DNA from: Limosilactobacillus secaliphilus
GTDB taxonomy: Bacteria > Bacillota > Bacilli > Lactobacillales > Lactobacillaceae
Reading direction: 5' to 3'
Length of the DNA stretch: 64,000 nt
Assembly: GCF_001437055.1 (NCBI RefSeq)
Contig: NZ_JQBW01000006.1
Coordinates: forward strand, 65,145-129,144
Shown here: positions 25,445-35,019 of the stretch, one piece after another
How the letters are laid out: the number at the start of each line of letters is the position of its first letter
Numbering within the stretch: position 1 is the stretch's first letter
The notes under the pieces: generated by a model
Seen by the model: only the letters and a program-made list of their open reading frames with translations
Database searches by the model: none
Told to the model about the DNA's origin: nothing
Made by a program: the position numbers and the translations under genes

Positions 25445-25933
25445 CTATATTTTAAGAATATGTGGCGTAAAGCCCTGACCTTCCAAAACTTTTAAGAGGT
25501 CCGTCGTCTTCAAGATAACCGTCATCGTATTGTCATTGGGATGACCGCCAAAGTATTGAGCCTGGGCAACATCCGCATCAATGTACAGCATTACGTCATG
25601 CTCTTGGTTATTGAGCAACCCAAACGGCGAGACTGACCCCGGCGTTACACCGAGTTTTGCCTGCAACTGATCTTTGCTGGCAAACGAGAGGCGCGGCAGA
25701 CCAGTTAGCTGACTAAAAGCATGCGCATCGAAGCGTTTATCTTCCGCCATTAGCAACAAGACGTACTTAGTGTGGTGCTTGTTTGTCAGCAAAAGATTCT
25801 TGGCCCGCGAAAATTCCTCGCTTTTGACGTATTCATCCGCTTGGGCGACCGTATAGACAGCCGGATGGTGGACCACACGATAAGAAATCTGGTCATGGTC
25901 CAAAACAGCAAAGACTCTTTGTGCTTGATTCAT
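25445..25933 (-). CDS. prdX: PrdX/ProX-type prolyl-tRNA editing deacylase
   Basis: The 162-residue YbaK-fold protein ends with GSVSPFGLLNNQEHDVMLYIDAD, then GGHPNDNTMTVILKTTDLLKVL, which is the pattern of free-standing Ala-tRNAPro deacylases (PrdX/ProXp-ala). These clear alanine mischarged onto tRNAPro. Its start overlaps the end of the upstream membrane-protein gene by 4 nt, placing it last in a degV-membrane protein-prdX operon. Confidence 0.85.
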   Translation of the reverse strand: MNQAQRVFAVLDHDQISYRVVHHPAVYTVAQADEYVKSEEFSRAKNLLLTNKHHTKYVLLLMAEDKRFDAHAFSQLTGLPRLSFASKDQLQAKLGVTPGSVSPFGLLNNQEHDVMLYIDADVAQAQYFGGHPNDNTMTVILKTTDLLKVLEGQGFTPHILKI

Positions 25934-26547
25934 CGTTGGTCATCCTCTTTCTTATGCTGGCTCAGGTCGATGATTTTGGAGGTCTTGTCCGCATTATCAT
26001 TGTTGGTCTTCGGCGGTAGATCCTCAGAGAAGAAACGCAGTAGTAAAACAATTGGTGGGACGAGAGCGGCATACAACAGACCCTCTAAGAGTGCCCCTGG
26101 TGTCGCCGTTTCAATAATCCGGGGAACATCATTGAAATTGCCGGTCATCAAAACGACCTGGATGGTTAATAAGACCAGTTTGCCGGCCAGTTGACTAGTG
26201 CCCGCAATCAAACCAAATGAGATTGCTTGCTGGTGATGTAAGTGAACTCGGTTGGTCATACTCCAACCATTGACACCAGCCAGGACAAACCAGTCAAGCA
26301 AGATGGGCAGCCAGAAAGTCCAGCTGGTAATCTTCAGGATGGTCGCCAGAACGCCCACAATCACAATCAACAGGAGCGACGTCCAGATCCCGGCGGCAAA
26401 CATTGCGGCGATAGAAAAAATACCTGCCACAGCGATGGTCTGTGTCCCGGTCGGCAAGACATGGTGCCACTGGACAAAGGATAAGCCAAAAGTGGCCAGG
26501 CCGCAGACGATCGAAATGATTAAATATCTTGCACGTTCATTCATCAT
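25930..26547 (-). CDS. Uncharacterised integral membrane protein
   Basis: 205 residues with five or six predicted membrane helices and a charged, cytoplasm-like C-terminus rich in Asp/Lys. The size and helix layout are compatible with an ECF-transporter substrate-binding (S) component, but no diagnostic motif was recognised, so no function is assigned. It overlaps degV upstream (ATGATG across the stop) and prdX downstream, so it is translated by coupling and has no good ribosome site of its own. Confidence 0.75.
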   Translation of the reverse strand: MMNERARYLIISIVCGLATFGLSFVQWHHVLPTGTQTIAVAGIFSIAAMFAAGIWTSLLLIVIVGVLATILKITSWTFWLPILLDWFVLAGVNGWSMTNRVHLHHQQAISFGLIAGTSQLAGKLVLLTIQVVLMTGNFNDVPRIIETATPGALLEGLLYAALVPPIVLLLRFFSEDLPPKTNNDNADKTSKIIDLSQHKKEDDQR

Positions 26548-27419
26548 AACGGTTGCTTATCGGTGTCCTGCATCCAACCGATTGCGAGTGCCCCCTGTCC
26601 CAGGTGTACACCGATCACGGGACCAAAGTAAGACAGCTCAAACTTGATGTCCGGATGGTCAGCTTGCAATTTTTCCATCCACTTCTGCCCTTCTTCTTTG
26701 GCATTGGCGTGGATTACCATTGCACGCACTGGATAGTCAACTGCGGCCACTTTCTGATCAAAAATCTGCTCAACCCTGATTTTGGCACGCTTCATTGACC
26801 GCACCTTTTCAAAGGCTTCGATCGCATGGCGGTCATTATCAAAGGACAGTAAAGGCTTAATCCGCAAGATGGAACCAACAAAGGCAGACGCGTTAGACAA
26901 ACGGCCACCGCGAACCAGGTTTTGCAGATCATCAACTACAAAGTCGTCCCGGATGGTTGAGCGCAGTTTAACCAGTTTATCCAGAACGGTGTCGAGATCG
27001 TCCCCTTGGCGAATGAACTTGGCACAGTCGAGCGCTAAGATTCCCATCAGACGAACCGTCACATAAGAATCAAAAGGCACAATCTTGATCTTGTCCTTCA
27101 TTTCCTCGGCAATCTGGGCCACCGTGTTCAAGAAGCCTGAAATGGTTTTGGTTAAGTGAATACTAATTACCGCATCGTAGCCATCATCCGCCAGCTGCGA
27201 GTAAAGCTGCATGAGTTCACCAATCGGCGGCTGCGAGGTCGTGGGAAAACTCTTGGAAGTCTTCATCTGTTCATAAAAATCGTCAGTCGTGATGTCGACG
27301 CCTTCCTGATAATTTTTACCATTCAGGGTAAACGGGATCGGTACCACGTGAATATTGTTGGCAGCTGCTTCTTCTGGGGTTAAATAAGCAGTACTGTCTG
27401 TAACAACGGCAATCTTCAT
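26544..27419 (-). CDS. DegV-family fatty-acid-binding protein
   Basis: The 291-residue protein starts KIAVVTDSTAYLTPEEA and contains PTTSQPPIGELMQLY, then GGRLSNASAFVGSILRIKPLL and GPVIGVHLGQGALAIGW. These are hallmark blocks of DegV/FakB proteins, which hold a fatty acid for phosphorylation by the kinase FakA. Strong GGGGGATTG precedes ATG 27419. It is first gene of a three-gene operon. Confidence 0.9.
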   Translation of the reverse strand: MKIAVVTDSTAYLTPEEAAANNIHVVPIPFTLNGKNYQEGVDITTDDFYEQMKTSKSFPTTSQPPIGELMQLYSQLADDGYDAVISIHLTKTISGFLNTVAQIAEEMKDKIKIVPFDSYVTVRLMGILALDCAKFIRQGDDLDTVLDKLVKLRSTIRDDFVVDDLQNLVRGGRLSNASAFVGSILRIKPLLSFDNDRHAIEAFEKVRSMKRAKIRVEQIFDQKVAAVDYPVRAMVIHANAKEEGQKWMEKLQADHPDIKFELSYFGPVIGVHLGQGALAIGWMQDTDKQPL

Positions 27420-27543
27420 ATATTTTCAATCCCCCAACACTTTTAGTTAATTTAATGGACTTAATGATTGGTCATTTATAGACCCTAATAGAAATAAAAT
27501 ACCATATTCAATGGTGGAAAACAAACGATAAAAGGCGCGTCAT

Positions 27544-27573
27544 TTGCGGCTTAATAGTGCAAACAGTTATACT
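27544..27573 (+). promoter_or_regulatory. Promoter of rqcH
   Basis: TTGCGG (27544-27549) and TATACT (27568-27573) with an 18-bp spacer lie about 55 nt before the rqcH start. Confidence 0.55.
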
Positions 27574-27629
27574 AGTAATTGGACTTTTTTGAGATAAATG
27601 AACATCTTCACACATGAGGAGGCGCAACA

Positions 27630-29315
27630 ATGTCATTTGATGGTTTATTTACCCGGGCGATCGTCAAAGAGTTAAACGATACCCTCAAAAGTGGCCGTAT
27701 TTCACGGGTTAACCAGCCCTACCCGGCAGAAATGATCATGGTGATCCGCGCACACCGGCACAATTATTCCCTCTTGATCTCTGCCAACCCGTCCTATCCG
27801 CGGATTCAGATCACGAATACCCCATATAAAAATCCGGCGGTGCCTTCAAAGTTTGCGATGAACATGCGTAAATACCTGGAAGGTTCATTGCTGGAAGCCG
27901 TCAGCCAGGTGGATAACGACCGGATCGTTAAACTGACCTTCTCTAACCTCGACGAATTGGGCGACCAGGAGCACTTGGTCATGTACGTTGAAATCATGGC
28001 CCGCCACAGCAACATTTCCCTGGTCAACGAAAAGACTGGCAAGATCATCGATACGATCAAACACGTCGGGTCCGATCAGAACCGGGTCCGCTTGCTGCTT
28101 CCCGGTGCAACGTTCAGAATGCCACCGAAGCAAGACCGGGTTAACCCTTACCTGCCGAACCAAGGTTACACCGACCTGATCAAACAAACCGACGACGTAA
28201 ATGAGCTGGCCCATGGCTTGCAACAGTATTATCAAGGTTTCGGCCGCGATAGTGCCCATGATTTAGCCAATCGCTTGTTGAAGTCTGATGATTTACCAAC
28301 GACCTACCATGCCTTCCTGAAGGGCTTTGACTACCCTGACCCCGTCATCGTTAAGACCGATCGGGGCAAGCAACGCTTCAATGCCTTTCCGCCAATGGGA
28401 GTCGCTGAAGATCAGCTGCAGCATTTCGACAGTCTGTCCGAACTGCTCGACGCTTACTACACGAGCAAAGCCGAAGCTGACCGGACCAAGGAACTGGCTG
28501 GTCAAGTGCTCCAGGTTATCCACACCGAATTGAAGAAGGATAAACGGAAGGTCAAGAAGCTGAACCAACAGCTCGACGACGCCAGAAAGGCCGACTATTA
28601 CCGAATTCGCGGTGAAATCTTAACGACCTATTTAAATAAGTTGAAACCGGGCATGCAGACAATTGAGTTGCCGAATTTCTATGACAATAATCAACCACTC
28701 AAGATCACGTTATCGCCGGAACTGTCGCCATCACGCAACGCACAGAAATACTTTACGCGTTACGACAAGCTCAAGACTTCAGTTGCCTATGTCAACGAGC
28801 AGTTAAAGCTCACCAACGCGGAGATTGACTACTTCCAAAACATTTTGTCGCAGATTGATCTGGCTGCTCCCGCCGACGTGCAGGAAATCAAACTGGAATT
28901 AGAGGAACAAGGCTACATTCGCCAACGCTCACACAGCAAGAAGCGGCGCAAGATCAAGGTGGCAAAGCCGGAAGAATTCAAAACCAGCAGTGGCAAAACC
29001 GTCCTTGTTGGCAAAAACAACCTGCAAAATGACCGCTTGAGCTTCAAAATCGCCAATAAAAACGATACTTGGCTGCACGTCAAGGACATCCCTGGCTCAC
29101 ACGTGGTCATCCGCGATCCACATCCTTCCGAGCAGGACATCTTGGAAGCGGCACAACTGGCGGCCTACTTCTCCAAGGGTCGTGAATCTGATCATGTCCC
29201 GGTTGATTACCTGCCAGTCAAAAACCTGCATAAGCCAAACGGTGCCAAGCCTGGTTTCGTTACCTTTCGTGCTCAATCGACGTTGCGGGTCACACCAAAA
29301 CTACTTAAAAAATAA
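27630..29315 (+). CDS. rqcH: RqcH (NFACT) ribosome quality control protein
   Basis: The 561-residue protein shows the full NFACT layout: NFACT-N (about 1-270, starting FDGLFTRAIVKELNDTL), a coiled coil (about 285-430), and NFACT-R (about 445-545) with KNDTWLHVKDIPGSHVVIR and the later NGAKPGFVTF. RqcH recruits tRNAAla to stalled 50S subunits and adds Ala tails to nascent chains. It was formerly annotated as fibronectin-binding protein. AGGAGG lies 7 nt before ATG 27630. It probably shares a transcript with the gene 27 nt downstream. Confidence 0.93.
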   Translation: MSFDGLFTRAIVKELNDTLKSGRISRVNQPYPAEMIMVIRAHRHNYSLLISANPSYPRIQITNTPYKNPAVPSKFAMNMRKYLEGSLLEAVSQVDNDRIVKLTFSNLDELGDQEHLVMYVEIMARHSNISLVNEKTGKIIDTIKHVGSDQNRVRLLLPGATFRMPPKQDRVNPYLPNQGYTDLIKQTDDVNELAHGLQQYYQGFGRDSAHDLANRLLKSDDLPTTYHAFLKGFDYPDPVIVKTDRGKQRFNAFPPMGVAEDQLQHFDSLSELLDAYYTSKAEADRTKELAGQVLQVIHTELKKDKRKVKKLNQQLDDARKADYYRIRGEILTTYLNKLKPGMQTIELPNFYDNNQPLKITLSPELSPSRNAQKYFTRYDKLKTSVAYVNEQLKLTNAEIDYFQNILSQIDLAAPADVQEIKLELEEQGYIRQRSHSKKRRKIKVAKPEEFKTSSGKTVLVGKNNLQNDRLSFKIANKNDTWLHVKDIPGSHVVIRDPHPSEQDILEAAQLAAYFSKGRESDHVPVDYLPVKNLHKPNGAKPGFVTFRAQSTLRVTPKLLKK

Positions 29316-29342
29316 TTATTTACTCAGGAATGGAGTATTAAT

Positions 29343-30842
29343 ATGTACGATTATCGAAACGATCTTCTGAATATTATCGAAAACATTGAAAACACAGATG
29401 AAGGGCTGATTCGCGGCCGGGAAACGTTACGCGCTGCCATGCACTTGATCGATGCTTTACCAATCGACGGCTACCAGAAGCCCCGGCCATTTGTTAAGCG
29501 CAACAACCATCATCACGAACCCATTCACTTTCAGAGTGCCAGCCAGCCTGCGAATGACTCAGCCAATCACCACCCTGAAAAGAAGCCATTAAGTGGTGAT
29601 CAATACACTGCTTTAAACAAGCTTAAGGGTATCCGTCAAGGACTGGATCAGCTCAAAAATGGTCACGAAGCCGATCATAATTCGATCTCCAAGTTAGCTG
29701 GTCGTTACCATAAAATCACTCAGCGTTTGTCAGCTGATGACAAGGATGCGCTGGCCGATCAATTACGGCCCATTCATCACGACCTCAACCGCCTGGGAGG
29801 CAAGCCACAAACGGCAGTTGACCAGCCACAACCCCACTCTACCAGTGTCAACAAGGCACAAGGCAGTGATCAAGCACACCATTCATCGGCAAACAAAGCC
29901 ATTAAGACTGAAGAGGCTGCCATTCAACAACCCAAAGCCCCATCTGCGCCATTTTCCAGTCAAAAGCGGCAGTATGTTGTGCAACGCGAACTGACGGGAG
30001 CAACCCTGTTGACGGAGAACGGCCAAGATGCCGGTCACATCAGTGAAAGTATTGTCCGGAAGATGAATTTAACGTCGGGGACGATTGTCAAAGCCGACAT
30101 CATGCCCAATGATATCTTTGTTCACAAGGCATTGCGGCATATCGATCACCTCGGTAAGATCAAGTTTGATGATCAAAAGCGGTTCTCGACCTTCGAATTC
30201 GGTGTGGTTAAGAAACACAAGCACCACCTCCGCGTGACCTACAATTCAAATAATGAGCCCTTGTTAGTTAACGGAAAGAAGCATGCCTTTTTGCTGGACC
30301 TGGACAATCCGATCGTGGGTAACGGATCCATTGTGGAACTCGCCTGGTACAAGGACGATCCGGACTCGATGCGCATCCGCTGGACTTACCCAACCGAGAA
30401 GCCGGAACAAACCAAGTCCGGCAAAAAGACCCAGCAAGCTGATAAGAACGAGACGGATAAAGACAGTCAAGAACCATTGGCTAAACGTTATACAGATCTC
30501 GATCTTCATGGCAAAACAGTTGCCGTCCTGGTTGGCAATCGGCAAGAACACGAAGATTATGAACGCCAGATCAAACTCTATAACGGTGTGCCAACTGTTG
30601 TTGATAGCTTCAAAACGCAAAAGAGCTATCTGAAAGACAAACTCAAATCCGCTGACATTGTCGTTTTGGTCAAGAGTAAGTCCCACCATGGTGCATCGAA
30701 AGCCGTTGCTGAATTTCAGAACCAGTTTGGCTTTGCTTTTGCGGTGGCAGACACCCTTGCAATGGGCCAGTTTGAAGATGCCCTCTACCGTGCCAGCCAT
30801 GGTCTACCGGCAGATGTCGCTAGCATGGCCAACCTCCATTAG
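29343..30842 (+). CDS. DUF2325 protein with long charged linker
   Basis: 499 residues. The N-terminus (1-50) is a small helical segment. About 55-220 is a His/Gln/Lys-rich, low-complexity linker. About 215-350 forms a beta-rich middle region. About 380-490 is a DUF2325 domain beginning KTVAVLVGNRQEHEDYERQIK and containing SADIVVLVKSKSHHGASKAV. DUF2325 function is unknown; the fold looks like a small Rossmann-like nucleotide or nucleic acid binding domain. It lies 27 nt after rqcH in the same direction. A role alongside RqcH is an inference from position only. Confidence 0.75.
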   Translation: MYDYRNDLLNIIENIENTDEGLIRGRETLRAAMHLIDALPIDGYQKPRPFVKRNNHHHEPIHFQSASQPANDSANHHPEKKPLSGDQYTALNKLKGIRQGLDQLKNGHEADHNSISKLAGRYHKITQRLSADDKDALADQLRPIHHDLNRLGGKPQTAVDQPQPHSTSVNKAQGSDQAHHSSANKAIKTEEAAIQQPKAPSAPFSSQKRQYVVQRELTGATLLTENGQDAGHISESIVRKMNLTSGTIVKADIMPNDIFVHKALRHIDHLGKIKFDDQKRFSTFEFGVVKKHKHHLRVTYNSNNEPLLVNGKKHAFLLDLDNPIVGNGSIVELAWYKDDPDSMRIRWTYPTEKPEQTKSGKKTQQADKNETDKDSQEPLAKRYTDLDLHGKTVAVLVGNRQEHEDYERQIKLYNGVPTVVDSFKTQKSYLKDKLKSADIVVLVKSKSHHGASKAVAEFQNQFGFAFAVADTLAMGQFEDALYRASHGLPADVASMANLH

Positions 30843-30860
30843 ACGTTTCATTGATATAGC

Positions 30861-30900
30861 AAAAGAGCAGGAATTGGATGAATCCAATTTCTGCTCTTTT
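30861..30900 (+). terminator. Intrinsic terminator after the DUF2325 gene
   Basis: The arms 30861-30878 and 30883-30900 pair over 18 bp with one mismatch. The right arm ends in TTTT. Confidence 0.85.
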
Positions 30901-30982
30901 CATTCGATAATAACGAGAAAAAAACGATAAACATGTTAAAATCACTCTGTAATATTAATTTAGCTTTATAAGAAGCTTCTTA

Positions 30983-32917
30983 ATGATAATGAATAGGAGT
31001 ATTTTCAAGAGTCCAATGAATTTAGTCTTTATTGCTAAATGGGAAAACGTTCCGCAGCTTGAAACCTGTGTCAAATCAATCGCTTATTACAATTCAGATG
31101 TTAACTACTATGTTCTAAATGCTGATATTGCTCAGGAATGGTTTTTCCATCTCAACCAATTATTGAAGCCATTTAACAGCCGGGTCATTGATACCAAAAT
31201 TCCCAGTGATCAGTTGGCTACCCAACTCCCTGTCCAAATTAAATTAGGCCAAACAAAGCAACTGGCTCACCTAGATAAGGCATTGTTCTTAAGCCTTGAT
31301 ACACTTGTGACGGGCAATTTAGCTGATTTATTTCACTATCAGCTAGGCGAAAAACTATGGGCGCTGAGTCTGAACCAACAGGCTATATTAATTAACCTGC
31401 AAGCGGTCCGGCAAAATGAATTTCTTCAAGAAAATCAGCTCGGTCCTGATTCTTTGACCAGTCCACTTGTGGATAAGCTGGCTGAATTAGGCCGTGACCT
31501 ACCCACAAAATTTATCAGCGACTCAGGCGATTCGGTTGTTCAGCTCCTGGACCAGCCTTGGAAAGACGAAATTAACGATCACAATCAATTGTGGTGGCAA
31601 TTTTTTGCTACTGATTGGCCAGTCATTCAAAAAAGGGAGTTGTTAGTCCCTGCTCAAACTCTTGAAAATTCAACACCAAAAACTGCTGATAAGGACAATC
31701 GCATGCAGTTCATCATGGCCGCCAACTATAATTACCAACCGGCTTTTCTGACGACGATCAAATCACTGCTCTTCCACAATCAAAACGTCGATATTCATTT
31801 AATCAATCCTGACATTCCACAAACTTGGTTCAATGCAATTAATCACCAAATCTGGCCTAGTCGGCTGATTGACGTCAAGATCAGTCCAGACATGTTGAAC
31901 GTTAAGGATGTTAAAACCTACAGCTCAGATAAACTCGGCCACGTTAACAACATGACCAACGCCTTGCTTTATTTACACGAGTTGATTAAGTGCCCGCGGG
32001 CTCTCTATTTGGACAGCGACGTCATTGTGAAACGTAACCTGCGTGCATTTTATGATCTTGATTTAAAGGGACATCCTTTTGCGGCAAGTCGTGAATTATT
32101 CAATTACCCGATGATCAATGTCGGTGTGATGCTGCTTGACCTCGACCGACTGCGCCAAATCCCACAATTAAGTGCCAAAATGGTTGACTATTACCAGCAT
32201 CATGATGTATCAACCGCATCCGAAAGCATCATTTCCCATTTCTTCCTTAACCAATATCTCGAGCTAAGCTTCACTTATGATTATCAAATTGGTAGTGAAA
32301 AGGAATGGGAACAGACCTATGATTTCAACCAAATGGACCGGCATTTTGAGCAATGTTATTGTCTGCACTATGTGACTGGTGATAAGCCCTGGAAAACTGT
32401 CTCAATTACTCGCCACCGCCAACTATGGTGGAGCTACTTCGACCTATCCTGGTTGGCCATTAGACACCAGCGTTCTCTGCCGCTCAAAACCCGTTTTAAC
32501 AGTTCGCAGCGCGTGATGATCTGTACTGGTGCTGAAAAGATCGAACACTTTGAGCAAATTGTTAATACTCTTCCGGAGATTGAATTCTATGTGACCGCAC
32601 ATACCCCGGTCTCTTGGACGTTAATGAGAATGATTCAATATCCGAACGTTCATATTTATCCAGAGGTTCGGATGCCGGTTCATAAGCGGATCAGTCAAAT
32701 CAGCAGCGTCATCCTCGACATTGGTTATGGCGATAAAGACAATCAACTTATGTTAGACGCCCTTAATGACGGTAAATTTGTTTTATCATTCAACACTACA
32801 CAGGCTTCAAGCAAGCTAACGAGTTACCCTAATTACTTGGTCTTTGATTATGATCAAGTACAAGACTTCATCGACACTCTTCACTACCTTGTTAGCTATG
32901 GCGATTTGAGTAACTAA
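30983..32917 (+). CDS. Large GT8-type glycosyltransferase, tandem copy 1
   Basis: 644 residues. The N-terminal part (about 12-215) resembles GT8 but lacks a proper DxD (LFLSLDTLV). The middle part (about 235-485) is a full GT8 domain with LYLDSDVIV near residue 344, a NVGVMLLDLDRL segment and HYVTGDKPW. The last about 140 residues (VMICTGAEKIEHFE to the end, with ILDIGYGDKDNQLM) resemble the C-terminal part of adhesin-glycosylating transferases. The start is unclear. In copy 2 an AGGAG is followed by ATG, but the aligned codon here is AAG. The usable codons are ATG 30983 and 30989, upstream of that AGGAG, or ATG 31016, 16 nt after it. Confidence 0.85.
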   Translation: MIMNRSIFKSPMNLVFIAKWENVPQLETCVKSIAYYNSDVNYYVLNADIAQEWFFHLNQLLKPFNSRVIDTKIPSDQLATQLPVQIKLGQTKQLAHLDKALFLSLDTLVTGNLADLFHYQLGEKLWALSLNQQAILINLQAVRQNEFLQENQLGPDSLTSPLVDKLAELGRDLPTKFISDSGDSVVQLLDQPWKDEINDHNQLWWQFFATDWPVIQKRELLVPAQTLENSTPKTADKDNRMQFIMAANYNYQPAFLTTIKSLLFHNQNVDIHLINPDIPQTWFNAINHQIWPSRLIDVKISPDMLNVKDVKTYSSDKLGHVNNMTNALLYLHELIKCPRALYLDSDVIVKRNLRAFYDLDLKGHPFAASRELFNYPMINVGVMLLDLDRLRQIPQLSAKMVDYYQHHDVSTASESIISHFFLNQYLELSFTYDYQIGSEKEWEQTYDFNQMDRHFEQCYCLHYVTGDKPWKTVSITRHRQLWWSYFDLSWLAIRHQRSLPLKTRFNSSQRVMICTGAEKIEHFEQIVNTLPEIEFYVTAHTPVSWTLMRMIQYPNVHIYPEVRMPVHKRISQISSVILDIGYGDKDNQLMLDALNDGKFVLSFNTTQASSKLTSYPNYLVFDYDQVQDFIDTLHYLVSYGDLSN

Positions 32918-32983
32918 CCATAGATTTGTCGCTTGCCTATTGCCTGGATGATCGATCGATTTTATAAAGCAAGGAGAAACTAT

Positions 32984-34894
32984 ATGAAAGCTATGAATAT
33001 AGTATTGATTGCTAAATGGGAAAGCGTTTCGCAGCTTGAGACCTGCATCAAGTCAGTTGCTTACCATAATTCCGAGGTTAACTACTATGTTTTAAACAAC
33101 GACATTGCGCAGGAATGGTTTTTCCATCTCAACCAATTATTGAAACCATTTGACAGTCAGCTCATTGACATTAAATTACCTAGTGATCAGTTAAATGCTC
33201 AACTCCCCGTCCAAATTAAATTAGGTCAAATCCCTCAGCTGGCTCACCTGGATAAGGCACTATTCTTAAGCCTTGATGCACTTGTGACGGACAATTTGGC
33301 TGGTTTATATCACTATCAGCTAGGCGAAAAACTTTGGGCAGTGAGATCGAACCAACAGACTGTCCTGGTTAACCTGCAAGCGGTCCGGCAAAATGCATTT
33401 CTTCAACAAAATCAGCTCAGTCCCGAATCTTTTACCGGCCCACTTGCGGATAAGGTGACTGAATTAGGCTGTGATCTGCCAGCAAAATTTATCAGCAACT
33501 CAGGCGATTCGGCCATCCAGCTCCTGGACCAGCCTTGGAATGACGAGATTGACGATCACAACCAATTGTGGTGGCAATTTTTTGCGACCGATTGGCCAAT
33601 CATTCAACAAAAAAAGTTGCTAATCCCTGCTCAAGATCTCGTTAACGCACCTGAGAAGGTTGAAGGCCAGGAGAATCGCATGCAGTTTATCATGGCCGCC
33701 AATTATAATTACCAACCGGCTTTTCTGACGACGATCAAGTCGCTGCTCTTCCACAACCAGAATATCGATATTCATCTAATCAATCCTGACATTCCCCAGA
33801 CCTGGTTCAATGCCATCAATCGGCAAATCTGGCCTAGTCGGCTGATTGACGTTAAGATCAGTCCAGACAAGTTGAACGTTAAGGATGTCCAAAAACATAG
33901 TGCTAAGGAATTGAGCCACGTCAATAACATGACCAATGCACTCCTCTATTTGCACGAATTGATTCATTGTCCACGGGCAATCTACTTGGACAGCGATGTC
34001 ATTGTGAACCGCAACCTGCGTCCGTTCTATGATCTCGATTTGAAGGGTCACCCCCTTGCGGCTTGTCGTGAGCTCTTCATTGACCCGCTCATCAACGTGG
34101 GTGTCATGCTTCTAGATTTGGACAAGCTGCGAACCATCCCTAACTTAACCAGTCGGATGATTGATTATTACCAGCACCATGAGGTTTCGACCGCTTCCGA
34201 GAGTGTTATTACCCACTTCTTCTTTGATCAGTATCTCGAGCTGAACTTCACTTATGGCTACCAAACTGGCAGTGAAAATGGCTGGTCATACTTGCATGAC
34301 TTCAAGCAAATGGATCGTTATCTTCCGCAATGCTATTGTCTGCACTATGTAACTGGTGATAAACCCTGGAAAATGCTTTCCGTCGTTCGTCACCGACAAC
34401 TATGGTGGGCCAATTTTGATCTGTCTTGGGCAGCAATCAAGCAACATCACCTCTTGCCAATCCAGACCAAATTCACCAGTCCTTACCAAGTGATGATCTG
34501 TACTGGTGACCAAACGATTGAAAACTTTGAAAAGATTGTGCAAGCAACTCCGGATATTGAGTTCAACGTGACTGCCCATACCCCAGTTGGGTTCCTATTG
34601 AAGAAAATGATTGCCTATCCGAACGTTCATGTGTTCCCGGAAGTGCTGATGCCTGTTCACCAACAATTGGCACAAAGAAGCAGTTTGATCTTAGATATTG
34701 GCTATGGCAACAAAGACGATCAACTTCTGAAAGCGGCTTTGGAAGACGGCAAGTTTGTGATGTCTTTCAAGAACACACAGGCTTCGAGCAATTTAACCAG
34801 TTATCCTAATTACCTGGTCTTCAACGACGATTCAGTGCAAGAATTCATCGATACCCTAAAACGGTTAGTAGTCTACGGAGACTTGAGTAACTAA
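32984..34894 (+). CDS. Large GT8-type glycosyltransferase, tandem copy 2
   Basis: 636 residues, closely similar to copy 1 along its whole length and with the same three-part layout: a degenerate GT8 (LFLSLDALV), an active-looking GT8 with IYLDSDVIV and HYVTGDKPW, and a C-terminal segment with LILDIGYGNKDDQLL. AAGGAG lies 8 nt before ATG 32984. Products may glycosylate surface proteins or wall polymers. The tandem copies presumably arose by duplication and may differ in donor or acceptor. Confidence 0.87.
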   Translation: MKAMNIVLIAKWESVSQLETCIKSVAYHNSEVNYYVLNNDIAQEWFFHLNQLLKPFDSQLIDIKLPSDQLNAQLPVQIKLGQIPQLAHLDKALFLSLDALVTDNLAGLYHYQLGEKLWAVRSNQQTVLVNLQAVRQNAFLQQNQLSPESFTGPLADKVTELGCDLPAKFISNSGDSAIQLLDQPWNDEIDDHNQLWWQFFATDWPIIQQKKLLIPAQDLVNAPEKVEGQENRMQFIMAANYNYQPAFLTTIKSLLFHNQNIDIHLINPDIPQTWFNAINRQIWPSRLIDVKISPDKLNVKDVQKHSAKELSHVNNMTNALLYLHELIHCPRAIYLDSDVIVNRNLRPFYDLDLKGHPLAACRELFIDPLINVGVMLLDLDKLRTIPNLTSRMIDYYQHHEVSTASESVITHFFFDQYLELNFTYGYQTGSENGWSYLHDFKQMDRYLPQCYCLHYVTGDKPWKMLSVVRHRQLWWANFDLSWAAIKQHHLLPIQTKFTSPYQVMICTGDQTIENFEKIVQATPDIEFNVTAHTPVGFLLKKMIAYPNVHVFPEVLMPVHQQLAQRSSLILDIGYGNKDDQLLKAALEDGKFVMSFKNTQASSNLTSYPNYLVFNDDSVQEFIDTLKRLVVYGDLSN

Positions 34895-34960
34895 TGTAAA
34901 CAAAAATAAAGGCCTTGTGACATAATTCCTTTTGCATACATCGAAAGTTTACAGGCGGTA

Positions 34961-35014
34961 CAACAATAGGCCCCCAACGTTCTGGCAAAGCCGAACGTTG
35001 GGGGCCTATTGTTG
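34961..35014. repeat. Perfect 22-bp inverted repeat (hairpin) after the glycosyltransferases
   Basis: 34961-34982 pairs exactly with 34993-35014, and the 10-nt loop can add a GGC/GCC pair. No T run follows, so it is not a typical intrinsic terminator by itself. It may be an RNA stabiliser or a small repeat element. Confidence 0.8.
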
Positions 35015-35019
35015 CTCGC

